Below, piece after piece: positions 48,035 through 61,597 of a DNA stretch of 64,000 nucleotides. Source of the stretch: Mansonella perstans (taxonomy: Eukaryota > Nematoda > Chromadorea > Rhabditida > Onchocercidae); contig JBAMDO010000151.1 in the NCBI GenBank assembly GCA_037074765.1, positions 57,540-121,539 of the forward strand, read 5' to 3'. The notes under the pieces are model-generated. The model worked only from the letters and a program-made list of their open reading frames with translations. It did no database searches and was not told the origin of the DNA. How positions within the stretch are numbered: position 1 is the stretch's first letter; each line of letters opens with the position of its first letter. The position numbers and the translations under genes were made by a program.

Positions 48035-49763
48035 GATTATATGCGTTCGATTTTCGTTTCAAAAAAATGCCAAAATAAAATTCAACAAATCAAAGATTAT
48101 AAATCATGTACATGTCATCCAATTCATTCAGTTCAATTTTAAGCAATTAAAATTCGAAAACCTCCTGAACTGCTGTAACACATTGGTACAACAATGGTGA
48201 TACTAAAATGATAGTACATCGCTCGAATTGATTATTGATTGATGTAAATTTGTCTCCATCAGTGATAGGCATGCATGAACAGATTCATAAAAAAAAAAAA
48301 AATGAAAATGAAGAAAAAGTGAAATGAAAATGTCATTTGAAAATTTTTCAACCAAAACTGTGCAAATATTTTTCTTTACAACTTATCTATCTTGCTGCTT
48401 GTATGATTTACGAGAAATAAATTGCTTAACGATTAAATATAAAAATATTTTTTTCAAATTTTTTAAAGTTTAAAATTTAATCAAATTATTTTAGAATGTT
48501 CTGGATTTTTTTGTTTTGAAATGTATTTTTTTTCTTTTTTTTTATTAATAAAAGGAGGAAGAAATAAAAAAAAACTGCTGCATAATACAATATGATATTA
48601 TATTAGTAATGTAACAAAAATAAAAGAATATTTTCCAGTCTTATTTTAACTTTAAAGAACAACAACAAAATAAACATGAGGTGTTATTAGGTCAGAGTAT
48701 GTTTAAGATTAGACCAATAAAATTCAGATCATTTCAGGTTTAAATCTTACGACAAACAAGTAAATCAAAATTATTCAATATGCTTTTAACTCATTTTAAA
48801 ATGAAAATTTTTGATTTGTTAAAGCAATGATTACGCATTTGAAAAATCAATTTCCGATGAATTCAGTTTATTAACAATGAAACATATTTATTGCATCGAA
48901 AAGGACAATTACACAATTTGGATAAAACGAAAAATGAAATTACATTCAGAAATCAAAAATAAGTTTTCTTTTTCTTCTTTTTTTTTTTTTTGTTAAATGA
49001 AATTTATTTGAAACTAAAAAGTGCATTAATAGCGAAAAGTGAATCAATTTAATTACCATTAGTTAATTGTTTTGTTAAATGTTGTATTTCACATTTTTAT
49101 TGACAAATGCATAAAATGATAGGAAAAAAAAATGAAATCAATTTTACCACTCAGTTTATCTGCTTGAGAAAAACGTTCAATGAGAAAAAGAACCATGAGA
49201 AATTTTTGAAAAATTTTTGTTTGATATTTTTTCTACTACAAAAACCGATCGATTAATGACATTAATTGGAATAAAAACAAATAGACGACTAATTATTCAG
49301 GAGAAACTGTTAACGTTCGGTTTATGATAAATTGAATTTTCTGCTACAAATTGATAACCTGGATGATGAATTGAAATTGAAATTGTTTCTAGTGAAAGAT
49401 AAAGCACTTACTTAATTCCATAACATTATCCTTAACAAGTCAGAGCTTACAAATAATCCTTACATATGAATGATCAGGAAAAATATTCAACGAGATTTAG
49501 TTCGATGAATTTCTTCCATCATAATTCAATTAATCAAAGATATTTCGGTTTATTTCAATTTTTTTTCCCTTCTTTATTTTCCAATTTTTGGCGGAAAAAA
49601 GCTAAATGAAAGAAAAATAAAAACGAAAATTTCCAAAATTTACATATTTTGTAAATTTAACCAAATGAAATCAAATAAATATATATATTAGAACGATTTT
49701 ACAATATTTATTGAAATCAGGAATATCATTAAATGTTCGTTGTGAGCAAATGAAGAACATAAG

Positions 49764-50339
49764 TATGCCTCAACGAAAGCTGATGACGGAATAAGGTCAG
49801 CATGTTGACCTTCACCATCTTACTATAAACGTCATATCGTATGGGCATAATGCTGATTGCATCCCAATGAACATTGTAATTCATCTTCCCATGCAATTAC
49901 CCGTAAAATATTATGCGTGTGATTAATCTTAATGATATCTCAAAACGATAGACTTATCATCTCGATTATTATTGACTCGAATAAACGGACAATCCATTTC
50001 GTTTATTGGAATTAAATTTAAACATTTCCAAACTGTAAATGAATAAATATGTAATTATGCCTCAATGAAAGACGATTACAGAAAAAGGTCAGCATGTTGA
50101 CCTTCATCATCTTATAAACATCAATATTATAGGCATAATGCTGATTGTATTGTAAGGTACATTGTAATTCATCTTTCCATGCAATTACCATAAAGTGATA
50201 TGTGTGTGATTAATCTTAATTATATCTATCTGAAAATGATAGACTTATTATCCTAATTATGATGGAACTGTTTTTCAATAAATTTCAAATAAATAAACAT
50301 CCACTTCGTTTATTGAGAATTAAATTTAAACATTTCCAA
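49764..50339. repeat. Diverged tandem duplication of a 0.27-0.28 kb element with conserved palindrome
   Basis: Copy 1 (49764-50033) and copy 2 (50056-50339) align over most of their length, from TATGCCTCAA to TTTAAACATTTCCAA, with substitutions and indels. The most conserved part is a 20-bp block: AAGGTCA, six bases GCATGT, TGACCTT, identical in both (49793-49812 and 50085-50104). GGCATAATGCTGATTG is also fully kept. Confidence 0.85.
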
Positions 50340-50794
50340 TTGATATTATAAATAATGAAAATCTCGTAACATTTATTTCCACTCTGTCTGAGCAAATTAT
50401 GAACGAAATGATCTTTCAAACATAAATGTTTATTGGGTGAGAAAAAAAAATAATAATTAGATGCCAAATGACCTGGGAAAGCGTTATGACAGATGATGAA
50501 AGCTTGGTTATTGATAAAATATATGAATAATCAATAAGTGGTTGATTGTTTAATTGATTTTAGACAATCAACCGATATACAACAGAACAACATTGCAAAA
50601 GTATTAAGATATTTTTCATGGTAGATTGTACGGACCCTGCTAATGCCCATTAATAGTAATTAATTAATTACTAGCTGAACAAAATAAAAATAGTGGGAAA
50701 AAAACTGGCGACGAGTTGATGAAGTTCCATTTAAGGAGAACAACATCTGAGGCACATGTACACCTCGAAGCAAACACATACATACAGACATACC

Positions 50795-50843
50795 GCACAC
50801 ACACACATACACACACACACACAGACACACACACAAACACACA
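50795..50843. repeat. Imperfect (CA)n microsatellite
   Basis: About 49 bp of CA dinucleotides with a few T, G and A interruptions. Confidence 0.9.
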
Positions 50844-52791
50844 TATGTAAATACATTATACACAGAAACACCTTCTTTTTTTTCGGCCTTAACAAATGTT
50901 GCTTGCTGACCCCAGTTGTTCTTTTTTAAAAACAAAAGCTAACCAACTCAAATATTTTGAAAAAACCCCAAAAACATTTAAATTCTCCTAATCCTGATAT
51001 TACCTTGCACCACTATAACCTGAAATAGAGTGAAAACATATAAAACGTTAGCAATAATTTTTGTTCCTTTTCTTTTTTCTTCTTTCTTTTTCAAATAATA
51101 ATTACGATAATATCAAATGATAACGGTAAGTTAAATCACCCGCGATCGATGATGCAAATAGTTTATGGTTTAAAGAAAAAAAGATACCTTAAAAAATTTG
51201 CAAAAAAAACCAAAAGATGAAATAACAAAAAAAAAAAGAATTAAGGAGGAGGTAGTTTAGAAATCACTGTGTATTTTCTGGATATTCAAATTGAAAAAAA
51301 GCAGAAAAGGTTGTAGAGAAAATAAAACATCGCAAAATGACGATTTGAAAATGGAACAAAGAGAATATGAAGTAAATAAAGAGAGAGAACTAAGTGGAAT
51401 ACTATCTAAGGATATTTAACAGTTACTACACAATTTAGATGAAGAAATATTCACAAATTATTAAATAATGAATTCATCTGCCACATTTCGAAAAATCTAT
51501 CAAAAAATGGAGCTGAGAAATTATCCAGACGGTTTGAACATTTGAAAATTCTCTTTTTTCACAAATTATATTGGGTTTTTTTTTTAAATTTATATATGCA
51601 TAATCTTTGATTGCTAATAATTATAACAAAGTTCAAACTTAGCCAGGAACAATTGCAAGCCAGAAGTAATAATATTGAACAACAATACATTATTAGGAAT
51701 GTTATCCCATTCAGTTCATTCATACGATATCCGGATATGGAAAAGGAAAAAAAATAAATGGCAAATGAAAGCATTATTTTCCGTTTGAAACCAGTACGCT
51801 AAAAAATAGTAGTAGACACCGGAACATATAGAAGTTCCCGTAAATATTCTATAATAGTTCGAGGATTATAAATGAAAAAGAAATACATCCTGAACGATTT
51901 CAAATCACCGGTTCAAATAAGGAAAATATTAACTCGCTAATAGTTCGCCAGGATCAGATATAATCACCGGTAAATTGTATATAGCATAGAGAGCACTTCT
52001 GTAGTTTGTAATAAATCTAGTTAATTGCTATTAAAAGAAGAGAAATTAACAACTATTGTGTGATATTTCCTTGAACTGCTATGCTTTCAATAAAAATGAT
52101 ATAAAAATTATCACAAAAAAAACTTCCTAATGAATTGTAGCATACCTATAATTATCATTTTTGAATACAACAAACATAGCAGTTCATTTGAGACATTTGA
52201 GACAATTTCATCCTTTAAGAAAATAAAATTATGATAATAACAATGCTGTTGTTAATGAGCGTTATAGAAATCCTACTTTTACAGCTAAAAACGAATATAT
52301 ATGCAATCCGTCAACATCAATATCAACAATGAATACAAGGTAATGATGCTACTTGATTAGTGATAGTAAAAAAATATTTGTGATAATAAATGTTAAGAAT
52401 AATTTTTAAATATGACTATTTGTAACAAATATGAATGAATACAATTCAAATTTCATAATACTGTTGTAATGAGGAGGGGAAGAAATAGAAAAAGAGACAG
52501 AAACAGAGAATAGTAAGAAAGTGGGGAAAATAAATACAACAGTACAAAAAAAAAAAGAAAAAAAAAACAAATTATATCACAACTCCGCTTTTCTGTGCCT
52601 TATTTACACGCTTAATATTTGCTTACCCAAAAATTTTACACGTTTTACGTATGTAACATGGATGATCGATCATAGCAGATAAAGTAGAATAAGTGATTCA
52701 AAAGATATTAATGAATGATACTGGTGTGATTTAGCAACAGGATTTTTTCTTTAGCTAAGAAAACTTCATTAGAAGCTTCCTATGATTCAGT

Positions 52792-52983
52792 ATGATGAGA
52801 TCAAAATTTTTTCAAAGCATTGATAAAGAAATACAAGATATTCCAAGATCGACCACCACTATATTGAACAGATTTAGAGATATAAAGCAAAAGAAAAACG
52901 CTGTAGATTTCTTCTACAATACTGATTATAGTAACATAAAAATGAATCAATTAATGAATTTAAAAGAAGAAACCTTGAACTGA
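52792..52983 (+). CDS. Possible small protein, 63 aa, unrecognised
   Basis: An ATG-ATG start opens a frame of 63 codons to a TGA at 52981-52983, encoding a charged, helix-prone peptide (SKFFQSIDKEIQDIPRSTTT, later NAVDFFYNTDYSNIKMNQLM). It has a more balanced residue mix than chance frames in this region. No splice sites, signal peptide or known domain are visible, and it faces the DAF-12 3' end. It may be a real small gene, a last exon, or chance. Confidence 0.25.
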   Translation: MMRSKFFQSIDKEIQDIPRSTTTILNRFRDIKQKKNAVDFFYNTDYSNIKMNQLMNLKEETLN

Positions 52984-53043
52984 GAGAGGTATTTGAGGAT
53001 GACCCATACAAACACACATCTAATTATCACACGTCATTAATAT

Positions 53044-56000
53044 TTAAGCAGTCTTGAAGAATTCTTTTGGAAGTGCTTCAGACTGATTGGGATCAACACG
53101 TCCCAGGAACAGTGTTACTGCATTCTGGCTAACCGTTCTCAAGATCTTCAATGATTCCGGTAGATTTTCGTAACGTAAATGCGCCTCATGGCCATACATG
53201 GATTCCATATAACTGAAATGAAACAATGCATCATTTCCAATGATTAGAAAAATTTCATTATCTCAAGTTCCAAGTTCACAGTGTTTAATTTAAATACAAA
53301 ACTAGCTTTACTTATATCGTCATAATCGTCCCGTTGAAAATAATTTTATTTTTTAATTTAAAAGTACCCTTGATTAAATAGTACCGAAACATGACAGAAC
53401 ATGTATTCCAAAAGTCTCGCGCAAACTTATTAAGATAATCTTTCAGCCAGTTTTATGATGCTATGAACTCAGTCACTGATGGTAAAAAACTAAATCCGAA
53501 ATGGTGTGACATGCCAGACATTGAAATCTCTTATAAATTCCATAGTAAAAGATTTTGAAGGAAAGAAGACAAATCAACCATTCTAATAATTATCGTTATG
53601 ATATCACCACTGGCATGTGTAACAAAAAGATTAAATATATATATATATATATCTTTACATACCGATGCAGAAGTGTTTGATACTCTTGACAATGCCGGAC
53701 AACAGTAATGCGGTCAGCGGGATCCAGAAGTGCATCACGATTTGGATCGAACAACAGAATGAGAACAATTAAATCAATAGCAAGCTCATTATTTCTAAGA
53801 TCCGGATGTAATGTTTCACAAAATCTAAAAGATTTGCTCCTTAAGTTTCCAATAATTTTTCAACAAGTATTAACAATTATTAGCAAGGATAAAAAAGTTT
53901 TGTCGCATAGCCAAGAGCTAAGAGGACAGTGCTACTTCCTAGTACTTTCTCCATCTTTAACAATGTTATACTGCTCAGCCTAATAAATCATGCTAATTGA
54001 AATAACATACTTCAAAAATCCTTCTTTTTGGCGATCACGAAGTCCTTCCTTTAATTGGTCGAACATTTCCAACGATATCTTATTATCTTCGGAAACGACT
54101 GGTGTTCGCCAACATTTCCGATCCATATCAAAACGTGTCACACCACGCATTGTCAGCATTTCTACCATTCCTCCTGAAATGGTCGAATATCATATATTAG
54201 TAAGCAGTGGAGCACTGAATTTTAAATTTGCGTAACAGTATCAAAAATTCACCGAAAAATGAATGAAATATTGTTGCATTCTCCTACTGAATACTGCTAT
54301 TCAAACTCCGTGTTACCATATAACCTGCTAAACTTTACTAACTGACTAAAGTCTGCAGAAGAAAAAATAACAAAAGCCTCTCCTAGTTTTGGTAAGACCT
54401 AATTTATATCAGACTAGACTTCTTGTTGTTTCCCATCACCATATCATTTCCTTGATAATATAGTGATACGAAGTTTCAAACAAATCTTTCTTTTTGCGAA
54501 ATCAAACTTTAATTTTTACTCAAATTTTGGCTGTATTAGCAAACTTAAGATCAGATCCATAAAGCCTGCTTTCTCAAGTAAAACCATTCTCAACTTTACG
54601 TCTGTAAAATCATCTCGATATAACCGAAATTACCGCACATTAATCAACCAATATTATTATAAAAAGCAATGATAATAAACCTTTCAACAGCGCAAATTTT
54701 CCATCTTGTGATAAATCATTGAATGCCGGTAGTTTTTTGGCCATTTTAACCAGTCTTCGCATCGTGATATCAATAATATTAAGGATATCGGTGGGATCAT
54801 GATTAATTTTCTTCAAATACGCTGCTCTCCGCGAATCCTCGATTGGTTCATTCATGCAAGCAAATGCATCTCGAACCTATAAAAAATAATGCACAATAAA
54901 TGCTTCCTGCTCATCGAATGCTTCTCCCAGCTCACAACCTTTGATGTCATATCGAGTAGTAGTTTAAGACTGATAACAAAATAGCATATCAATTGTATTG
55001 GTTGGAAAATCTATAAGCAGAACACTAACAATATCCAATGCGCGAAGTTCTGCTGAATTAAGCTGGTAATTAAGCCGAGAATCACCTTCCTGATAAATTG
55101 CTTGCTGAAAAAAGTCTAATTAAACAATCGTATACAAGAGGAAGTTTATATTACTTAGCATATTAAAAAAAAGGAAAAAACTTCGTGCTGATTTTAAAAT
55201 CTTTCAAGTGCTTTTAAGACTTTGAAATGATTTTAAAAACTTTGGAGTTACCGTAAAATTTTAATTGATTTGTTTAAATAAAATTAGACGAGAAATACAG
55301 CATATTCTAAGAAGCATCATAAACTACTTGATCAGGAAACGGATTAAAGAAATGCTATATGTTTTCTAGTGAAGGTTTTCGCTGAATCTAGGACAAGAAT
55401 GTTACTTAAAATTATAGTTAATGATAGATATGGTTAATTCCGAGAGAAAAGATTTGAAAGTTACAAAATTTTTTTGCAAAAATAAACACGACTTTGAAAG
55501 TGGTTTACAGTATGATCCAGAAAAAATCATCAAGGAACGTAAAAACGAGCTTTCAAAGTTTCACGTTCAGTGCACAGTTTTGATGGATCAGTATTCAGCT
55601 CATTGTGTATCGTATCGTGCATATACTTTACTTTTTTTTCCATATCCGCTGCTAATTTATACGTTGCCCGCGGTAAATTAGCTGCTGCTGCGCTCAGTTC
55701 GGTATAATTTGTGATAGCTAAAATTTTATAAAACTTAATGTAGATATGGTATACTTAATGATGTGGTACAGAAAGACTGTTACAAATTGCTAAAATTAAA
55801 GATTTTCAATAAATAAAAGTCCCCGTTTACTATGTACTACGCTATGTTTTGTTAAGAAAAATAGTTAAGGCTAAACTTTAGTCCGGAGAAATCACATAAC
55901 AATAAATCTGTAAATAGGCCATTTTATTTTCCATCATAAGCTTTATATTTAACAGTTCATTTAAAATGTGGAAAATGATAACAGCAACTAACGTGTGCAT

Positions 56001-59000
56001 TGAATCAACGATGGTCGTATTATACAATGATTGTTTCCAATGTTCATTGCTGTTTCCTGATCCATTGGTGAATAAATATTTCGTTTGATACCATCCAAAG
56101 TGTTGGAAATGGATTGAGAAGAACATGGATCGGAGCTAGAAGATGGAACTGGAGGTACCAGAGCACCACCTGCTTTCGCTGCCTTTACTAATGCCTGATA
56201 TTCATCCATCGACATTGTCACATGCGGTTCTGGACCTAATATTATACAAATTTAATTGATTTTAATTTTTGAATACACCACCTTTAATATGCGATAAAGA
56301 ACAACGAAAAACTTCCCTTCACTTTGATTCCGGTTTTCATAAATTAATAAAATAACTTTCATTAATTTCAAATTTGAGTTGCCATCTTTTAAGATTAACT
56401 GATGCAATGCTATTTTTGAACCAAATCGTAGTGTCCGACGAAGAATTAACAAATAGGTACCTTTTGGTGAGAAAGCATCGGTAGTCCGAGTAAATGAGGA
56501 CAATGTTGAATTCGGTGGTAATATTCCCGAACCGCAACCATTCCGACGTAAATTTGCATATGCTGCACTAGCAGCTACAGCTGTTTGTTGTTTTTGTAAA
56601 CGCATTAAATTTGATTCATACTGTAATCATCATAAAGTTTCTTCATGAAGTCGAATAAAGGAGTATGTCAAGAGCTTTTTTTTTTTAATTCTTTTTCAAC
56701 TTCCAATTAATAAAAAAGAATAGAAAAAAATGAGTAGAAATGATGAGAGGAGAAAAATGAACAAAAATAAATACTACAGTTTACAGATTAAATATGCAAG
56801 AAACTGTTTAATGAAGATTTGAGAGAAGAAATATGAAAAAATAATCAACTAATGAAAGTAATATTCAAGAAGAAAGTGAAAGAGATACGAAGTAAGAAAT
56901 ATGCAAATGAGCTAATCTATAAATAGACTTTGCCGATTATTAAAAAATTTTCTTCTCTTTTACCTTCTAGATTTCAACAAATTTTTTTTTCGACAGCAAT
57001 GGCAAATAGAAAATTAAAAAATACACAAAACAGGCTTTTTAAGAAGAGCTGCCAATGTTGAAAAAAAAAAAAAGAACAACAACATACAGCGTCGCTGCTG
57101 GTATCGAGATGAGGTAGACCGATTAGAGCGCTCTGTGTAGGGGAATCAGGTGATGAAGAAGATAGCACTGAGGGTGAAACAGTTGAATTAGTAGGACTTA
57201 ACATCTGAAACAAATTTAATGCAAATGAACTAAAGAGGAAAAATAACTTAAAATAACAATTTAGGAAATTCTAATGGAATTTTATAAACCACGCATAATA
57301 TATGATATAAAAACTACATCTCAAACTTGAGATGGAATTAGACTTAGATCTATTTAGAAATTACTATAAATAATCATATACAGTTTTTTTCAACGAAATG
57401 AGGTGAATATTCTACTGATAGACTGATAAAGATAATTGATAAAGATGTAAAAACAAAGTGATCAAACCATATGAACAACAGATGGACTGATAAGAGTCGA
57501 ATCAGACTCTCTGCGATGAATCATCTGAGCTGCACTGAACATAGCTGCTGAAAATAGAGGTTCCAATGTATGTTTTTCTAATACACATTAACACATGACC
57601 TCTAATTAGTCCGTTAATTAATCTTACCTAATTTCACATAAAAAGACCACTTTCAAAAATATAATTCTTACAACTGGCATAATGACTTAGTTCAATTACG
57701 AAATGAATTTTATAAAATATTCTGCTAAAAAAAATTGCAGAAAGCTGAAATGTATTGTTCCATTGTTAAAATCATTTAACTATACGTAATATATACGTTG
57801 CTTCCAAATATCCAGCATAATCTGTCAATTTTTCCGTCATTTAATTAACTTCATACGGATATGCTAGAAACACGTGATGATTTATACCATTCATATTAAC
57901 ATAATTATTATTTTCTAAAATTTACTGTAGGAATTTCCACCAATTTATCATTTTTTTATCAACAATATAAACCAAATTTCATAACATGATCTTAAAGTAT
58001 AATGATTAATAAATGATAACCATACGTGGTGTACTTGAAGTAGTATTACTTGGTTGATTGGAGGTAGTAATATTCATTGGAGTTGGTAATTTTCTGGCTG
58101 TATTTGTAATAGCTGTTGTTGAATTAGTAGTACCGCTATTAGTATTTGTATTACGATTTTGTTGCTGTTGCATGTGATTTAAACGTGAATTTTTTCGCCT
58201 TCTTAATTGTTCCTCATTTAAAATCCACTCCTTTTTCATGCCCACCTGTAAATAATTTGCAGTTTTGATTATAAAATTAAGGAATTCCAAAGAATCATAA
58301 TTTCTGATATAAATTTATCTTAATATTATCATTTTGATAATTTGATGCCCTTGATGTTATAGTAGCATGAGTAGTTTATATCGAAAATAATTATTCCGTA
58401 ATGTTGTCTAGCTATATATGATAATTTACATTACAAATAATTTTATTTTAATAAACGATTACAGCAAAACATTTCCGTAGCCGGCATTTCTGGCAGAACC
58501 GACGACTTACTGAATTGATATCACAGTCATCCGAATAAGGACATTTAAATTCCTGAAGCATTCAATGGAGAATTAATTTCACCAATCAATAACAGACTCA
58601 CTACCCATTAATAATATCAGTTAAATGAAGTCTGTTACATCCCTAATTTGATAGCTTGGAATGATCTCTGCAAACAAGTACATTAAATACAAACTATGAA
58701 AAAATAAAGGATAACCTTAGGTCTTAGGGCATTCCTTCTGAAAAAAGCTTTACACGATTCGCATGTGATAACATTGAAATTATAACCCGTTGCATGATCA
58801 CCACATACGCGACACGTTTTTTGACGACGTCTAGCTTCCTGAAACTTATCAAAATAAAATTAGTAATGGAACGGTTAGGTTTAGCAAGTGTCAAAGCGTT
58901 TCAAGGTTTAATCGTGTCTTTGCAACTTTTCATAAAACAAAACAATAATGTAAGATATATGAAAGTTAATACGAACAAAGTTAATGAAAGGAAAAAAATT

Positions 59001-61046
59001 ACCGCCAAATGATAATAGCAAATTGTAATGGTTCGGTATTTCCATTTAAAATAAAACCAATTTCAGTCAGTTGAAATGTAAGAATTTCATTTTCAAATGC
59101 AACAATTTCAAAACTCACATAAATTTATGAAAATGAAATTTCAATACAATAATAAAGTGCTTAAAACAAACATCAGTGCCAGTTTCCATATTCGGTGAGC
59201 AACATCCACTAGATGATGAAGCGCTTTGCCGTACAGCACCAGTATTCATTGTTAATTCATCCATCATATTTAAACCTACACCGGATAGTCCACCTACAAA
59301 TAAATTAGCATCTTTCTACAATTAATGAAAAATCTCACCCAATGAAATTAATTACACCACAAAAAAATAAATCTTACAAAAAGTACTTCTCTTTTATTTA
59401 TGAGTGACAACTAAGTGACAACTTTAAGACTTACAAGTTTATAAATTGAAAAATAGAACCAAAAGATTAAGTGAAATTTATTGGTACTTCGGGAATTGTC
59501 AATTACACATACTTTCCTTTAAATACTTTTAGAATTACACAAGAATATATGTATGCATATATGTATAATATGAAAATATACATATCCTTATGGAATGTTC
59601 CTGGCAAAGAGTAGAATTACACAAATTATTTCGATTAATGGATTTTTGGATCCCAGGAAAGATACCTTGGATAAATGTCGGAAAAGCGAAATAATTTTGT
59701 ATTACAAAATTATTTGACTATGATGAATCAAATGATCATCTTGCATACATTATAATATTATTTCGAATCAAGTAGGAAACTCTTAACAAGTTTTGTAATA
59801 TGAAAGCTTTAATAAACATTAGATATATTAATTACATTTACTATTATTGTTTTATTTGCATGTTTACTACAACTTTCCTTGAAACATTAGTCAGAATTTA
59901 ATCACTTATATATCACTTATAATATTAATTACATTTACTACTATTGTTTTACTTGCCTGTTTACCACAACCTTTCTTGGAAACATGATTGGTCAGAATTT
60001 ACTCACTTATATATCACTTATAATATTAATTACATTTATTATTATTGTTTTACTTGCCTGTTTATCATAACGTTCCTTGGAAACATGATTGGTCAGAATT
60101 TACTCACTTATATATCACTTATAATATTAATTACATTTATTATTATTGTTTTACTTGCCTGTTTACCATAACGTTCCTTGGAAACATGATTGGTCAGAAT
60201 TTACTCACTTATATGTCTTTCCATGTTTAACGATTTTTGATGTATTTTCTGTTTGTAGCTTTCATAAATCTAATTAGTTAATGCCCTATAAATAAAACCT
60301 AAATAGTTTAGAGATATTATTAGTAAGGATTTTTAATAGCAAATTAGCAGGAATCTCTTACTCATACTCTGATTTATTCTATACCATTAACTCTTAATTA
60401 AATATTATACTTACTTCCATTACTATAAATAAAATTTTCGTTACAGTATTACTTATTTGAAACATCAATAACCTTTGCCGTTAATTTTCCGACATCGGAT
60501 TACTATTGTATTATTATGAAAAATAACGATTGCCCTTTCTTCAGTTTAATATTTTTTATATCAAAGACCTTTTGCAACGGCAGATACCTTAGATCATTCT
60601 AACGGTAATATTGATGTGAATATTAAAGACAGTACTATGAAAAATGGATATAAGAGGGTAAGTTGGAAGATAGGTAGTAGAGATGCAATAAGCATATAAG
60701 ATGTACTACTTAAAAAACTGAAGTAAGTTCGGTAATTTGATATACCCTTCAATAATCGCAAAAGATTGCCTGCAGCAACTGCCGGCAATGAATCCGAAGC
60801 TACCGTTACTGTAATACCGGAACCACCGTTACACCGTACTGCTGCATTAGCTGGTGTTACCGTTGCTGTTGCTCCAACAACACCAGTACCCGTACCTGTA
60901 CCTGTTATTGCATTTTCACTCGATAAAACTTGTGCACCGGAATTTGATATAACTGTTCCTGCTGCTGTTGCTGTTGCTGTTGTTGGACCGTTACGCATGG
61001 ATCCCGAATTGTGAATTACAGGATCGTCTGGTGTATTCATTTGCTG
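53044..61046 (-). CDS. daf-12: DAF-12 nuclear hormone receptor
   Basis: Fifteen minus-strand exons: 60746-61046 (first ATG at 61038-61040), 59172-59293, 58716-58838, 58463-58552, 58026-58245, 57468-57547, 57088-57204, 56461-56620, 55993-56235, 55539-55717, 55030-55104, 54681-54876, 54011-54173, 53663-53824 and 53044-53212. From that ATG all phases close to 797 aa. The zinc-finger DNA-binding domain (about 146-213) has all eight Cys, the P-box [12 protein letters not shown], and the extension [20 protein letters not shown], which is characteristic of nematode DAF-12 and its NHR-8/NHR-48 relatives. A long Ser/Thr/Asn-rich hinge (about 225-480) leads to a ligand-binding domain (about 544-797) ending [12 protein letters not shown]-12 binds dafachronic acids and controls dauer or infective-larva arrest and developmental timing. 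The first exon is Gly/Thr/Ala-rich. Its acceptor 5' of CAGCAA implies an upstream exon, so the N-terminus may be longer. Confidence 0.93.
59827..60220. repeat. daf-12: About four tandem copies of a 101-bp unit in DAF-12 intron 1
   Basis: Units begin ATTAATTACATTTA at 59827, 59924, 60025 and 60126. The first is shorter and more diverged; the last three are nearly identical (period 101). They lie in the 1.45 kb intron between the first two coding exons. Confidence 0.88.
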
Positions 61047-61572
61047 CTGAAAAATTATATCAAGTTACAAATTAAAGAAAATTTCTTTTTTCCCTTAACA
61101 GTAAATCATTTATAAATTAATACATTCAGTTTGTTTCCCGATTAATTACAAACAACCAATCTCGTAAATTACGCCGAAACTATCATATTTTATTAAATAC
61201 ATAATTAATCAAACATAGATTTGAAGAAAATTGTAATATCAATTACACGCAAAAGAAAAAATCTTGGATTTGACGTAAAAATGAATAACTTATATATAAA
61301 GCTAAATTTTTGCTTATTTAAGCATCCCATTGTATTGCTAATGTTAGGAAATACCGGGAATTTTTCGTCGCTCCAATTAATCCTCATTAATCATCTTATG
61401 CTTTCCAAACTTACAAGCCTCAAAATTTCTTTCCAATAAATTAAAAATCTGCAAAGTCCTGTCCTAAAATTCTTAGGGAAGGAAAAAAATTGTACTTTTG
61501 AATCTTTTGAATTTATTTTACTCCTGAATGGCTTCCAGATGTCAATAATGGTTTTTCCCCGGATGTACTTAC

Positions 61573-61597
61573 TACACCCTTTTGGCGAGAGTGAACT
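61573..61597 (-). CDS. daf-12: Candidate 25-nt upstream coding microexon of DAF-12
   Basis: A TTTTACAG acceptor and a consensus GTAAGT donor enclose 25 nt on the minus strand. Read in phase it gives VHSRQKGV and joins in frame to QQMNTP at the next exon, with no stop. This is splice-site evidence only; it could be a 5' UTR exon or chance. Confidence 0.3.

Larger units (their letters stand above)
48035..53043. other. Intergenic region between transporter 5' end and DAF-12 3' end
   Basis: AT-rich, about 5 kb. It contains a duplicated 0.28 kb element (49764-50339), a CA microsatellite, a short relic-like match to transporter exon 2 (50998-51027), and one small open frame (52792-52983). No further gene is supported. 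Confidence 0.6.
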
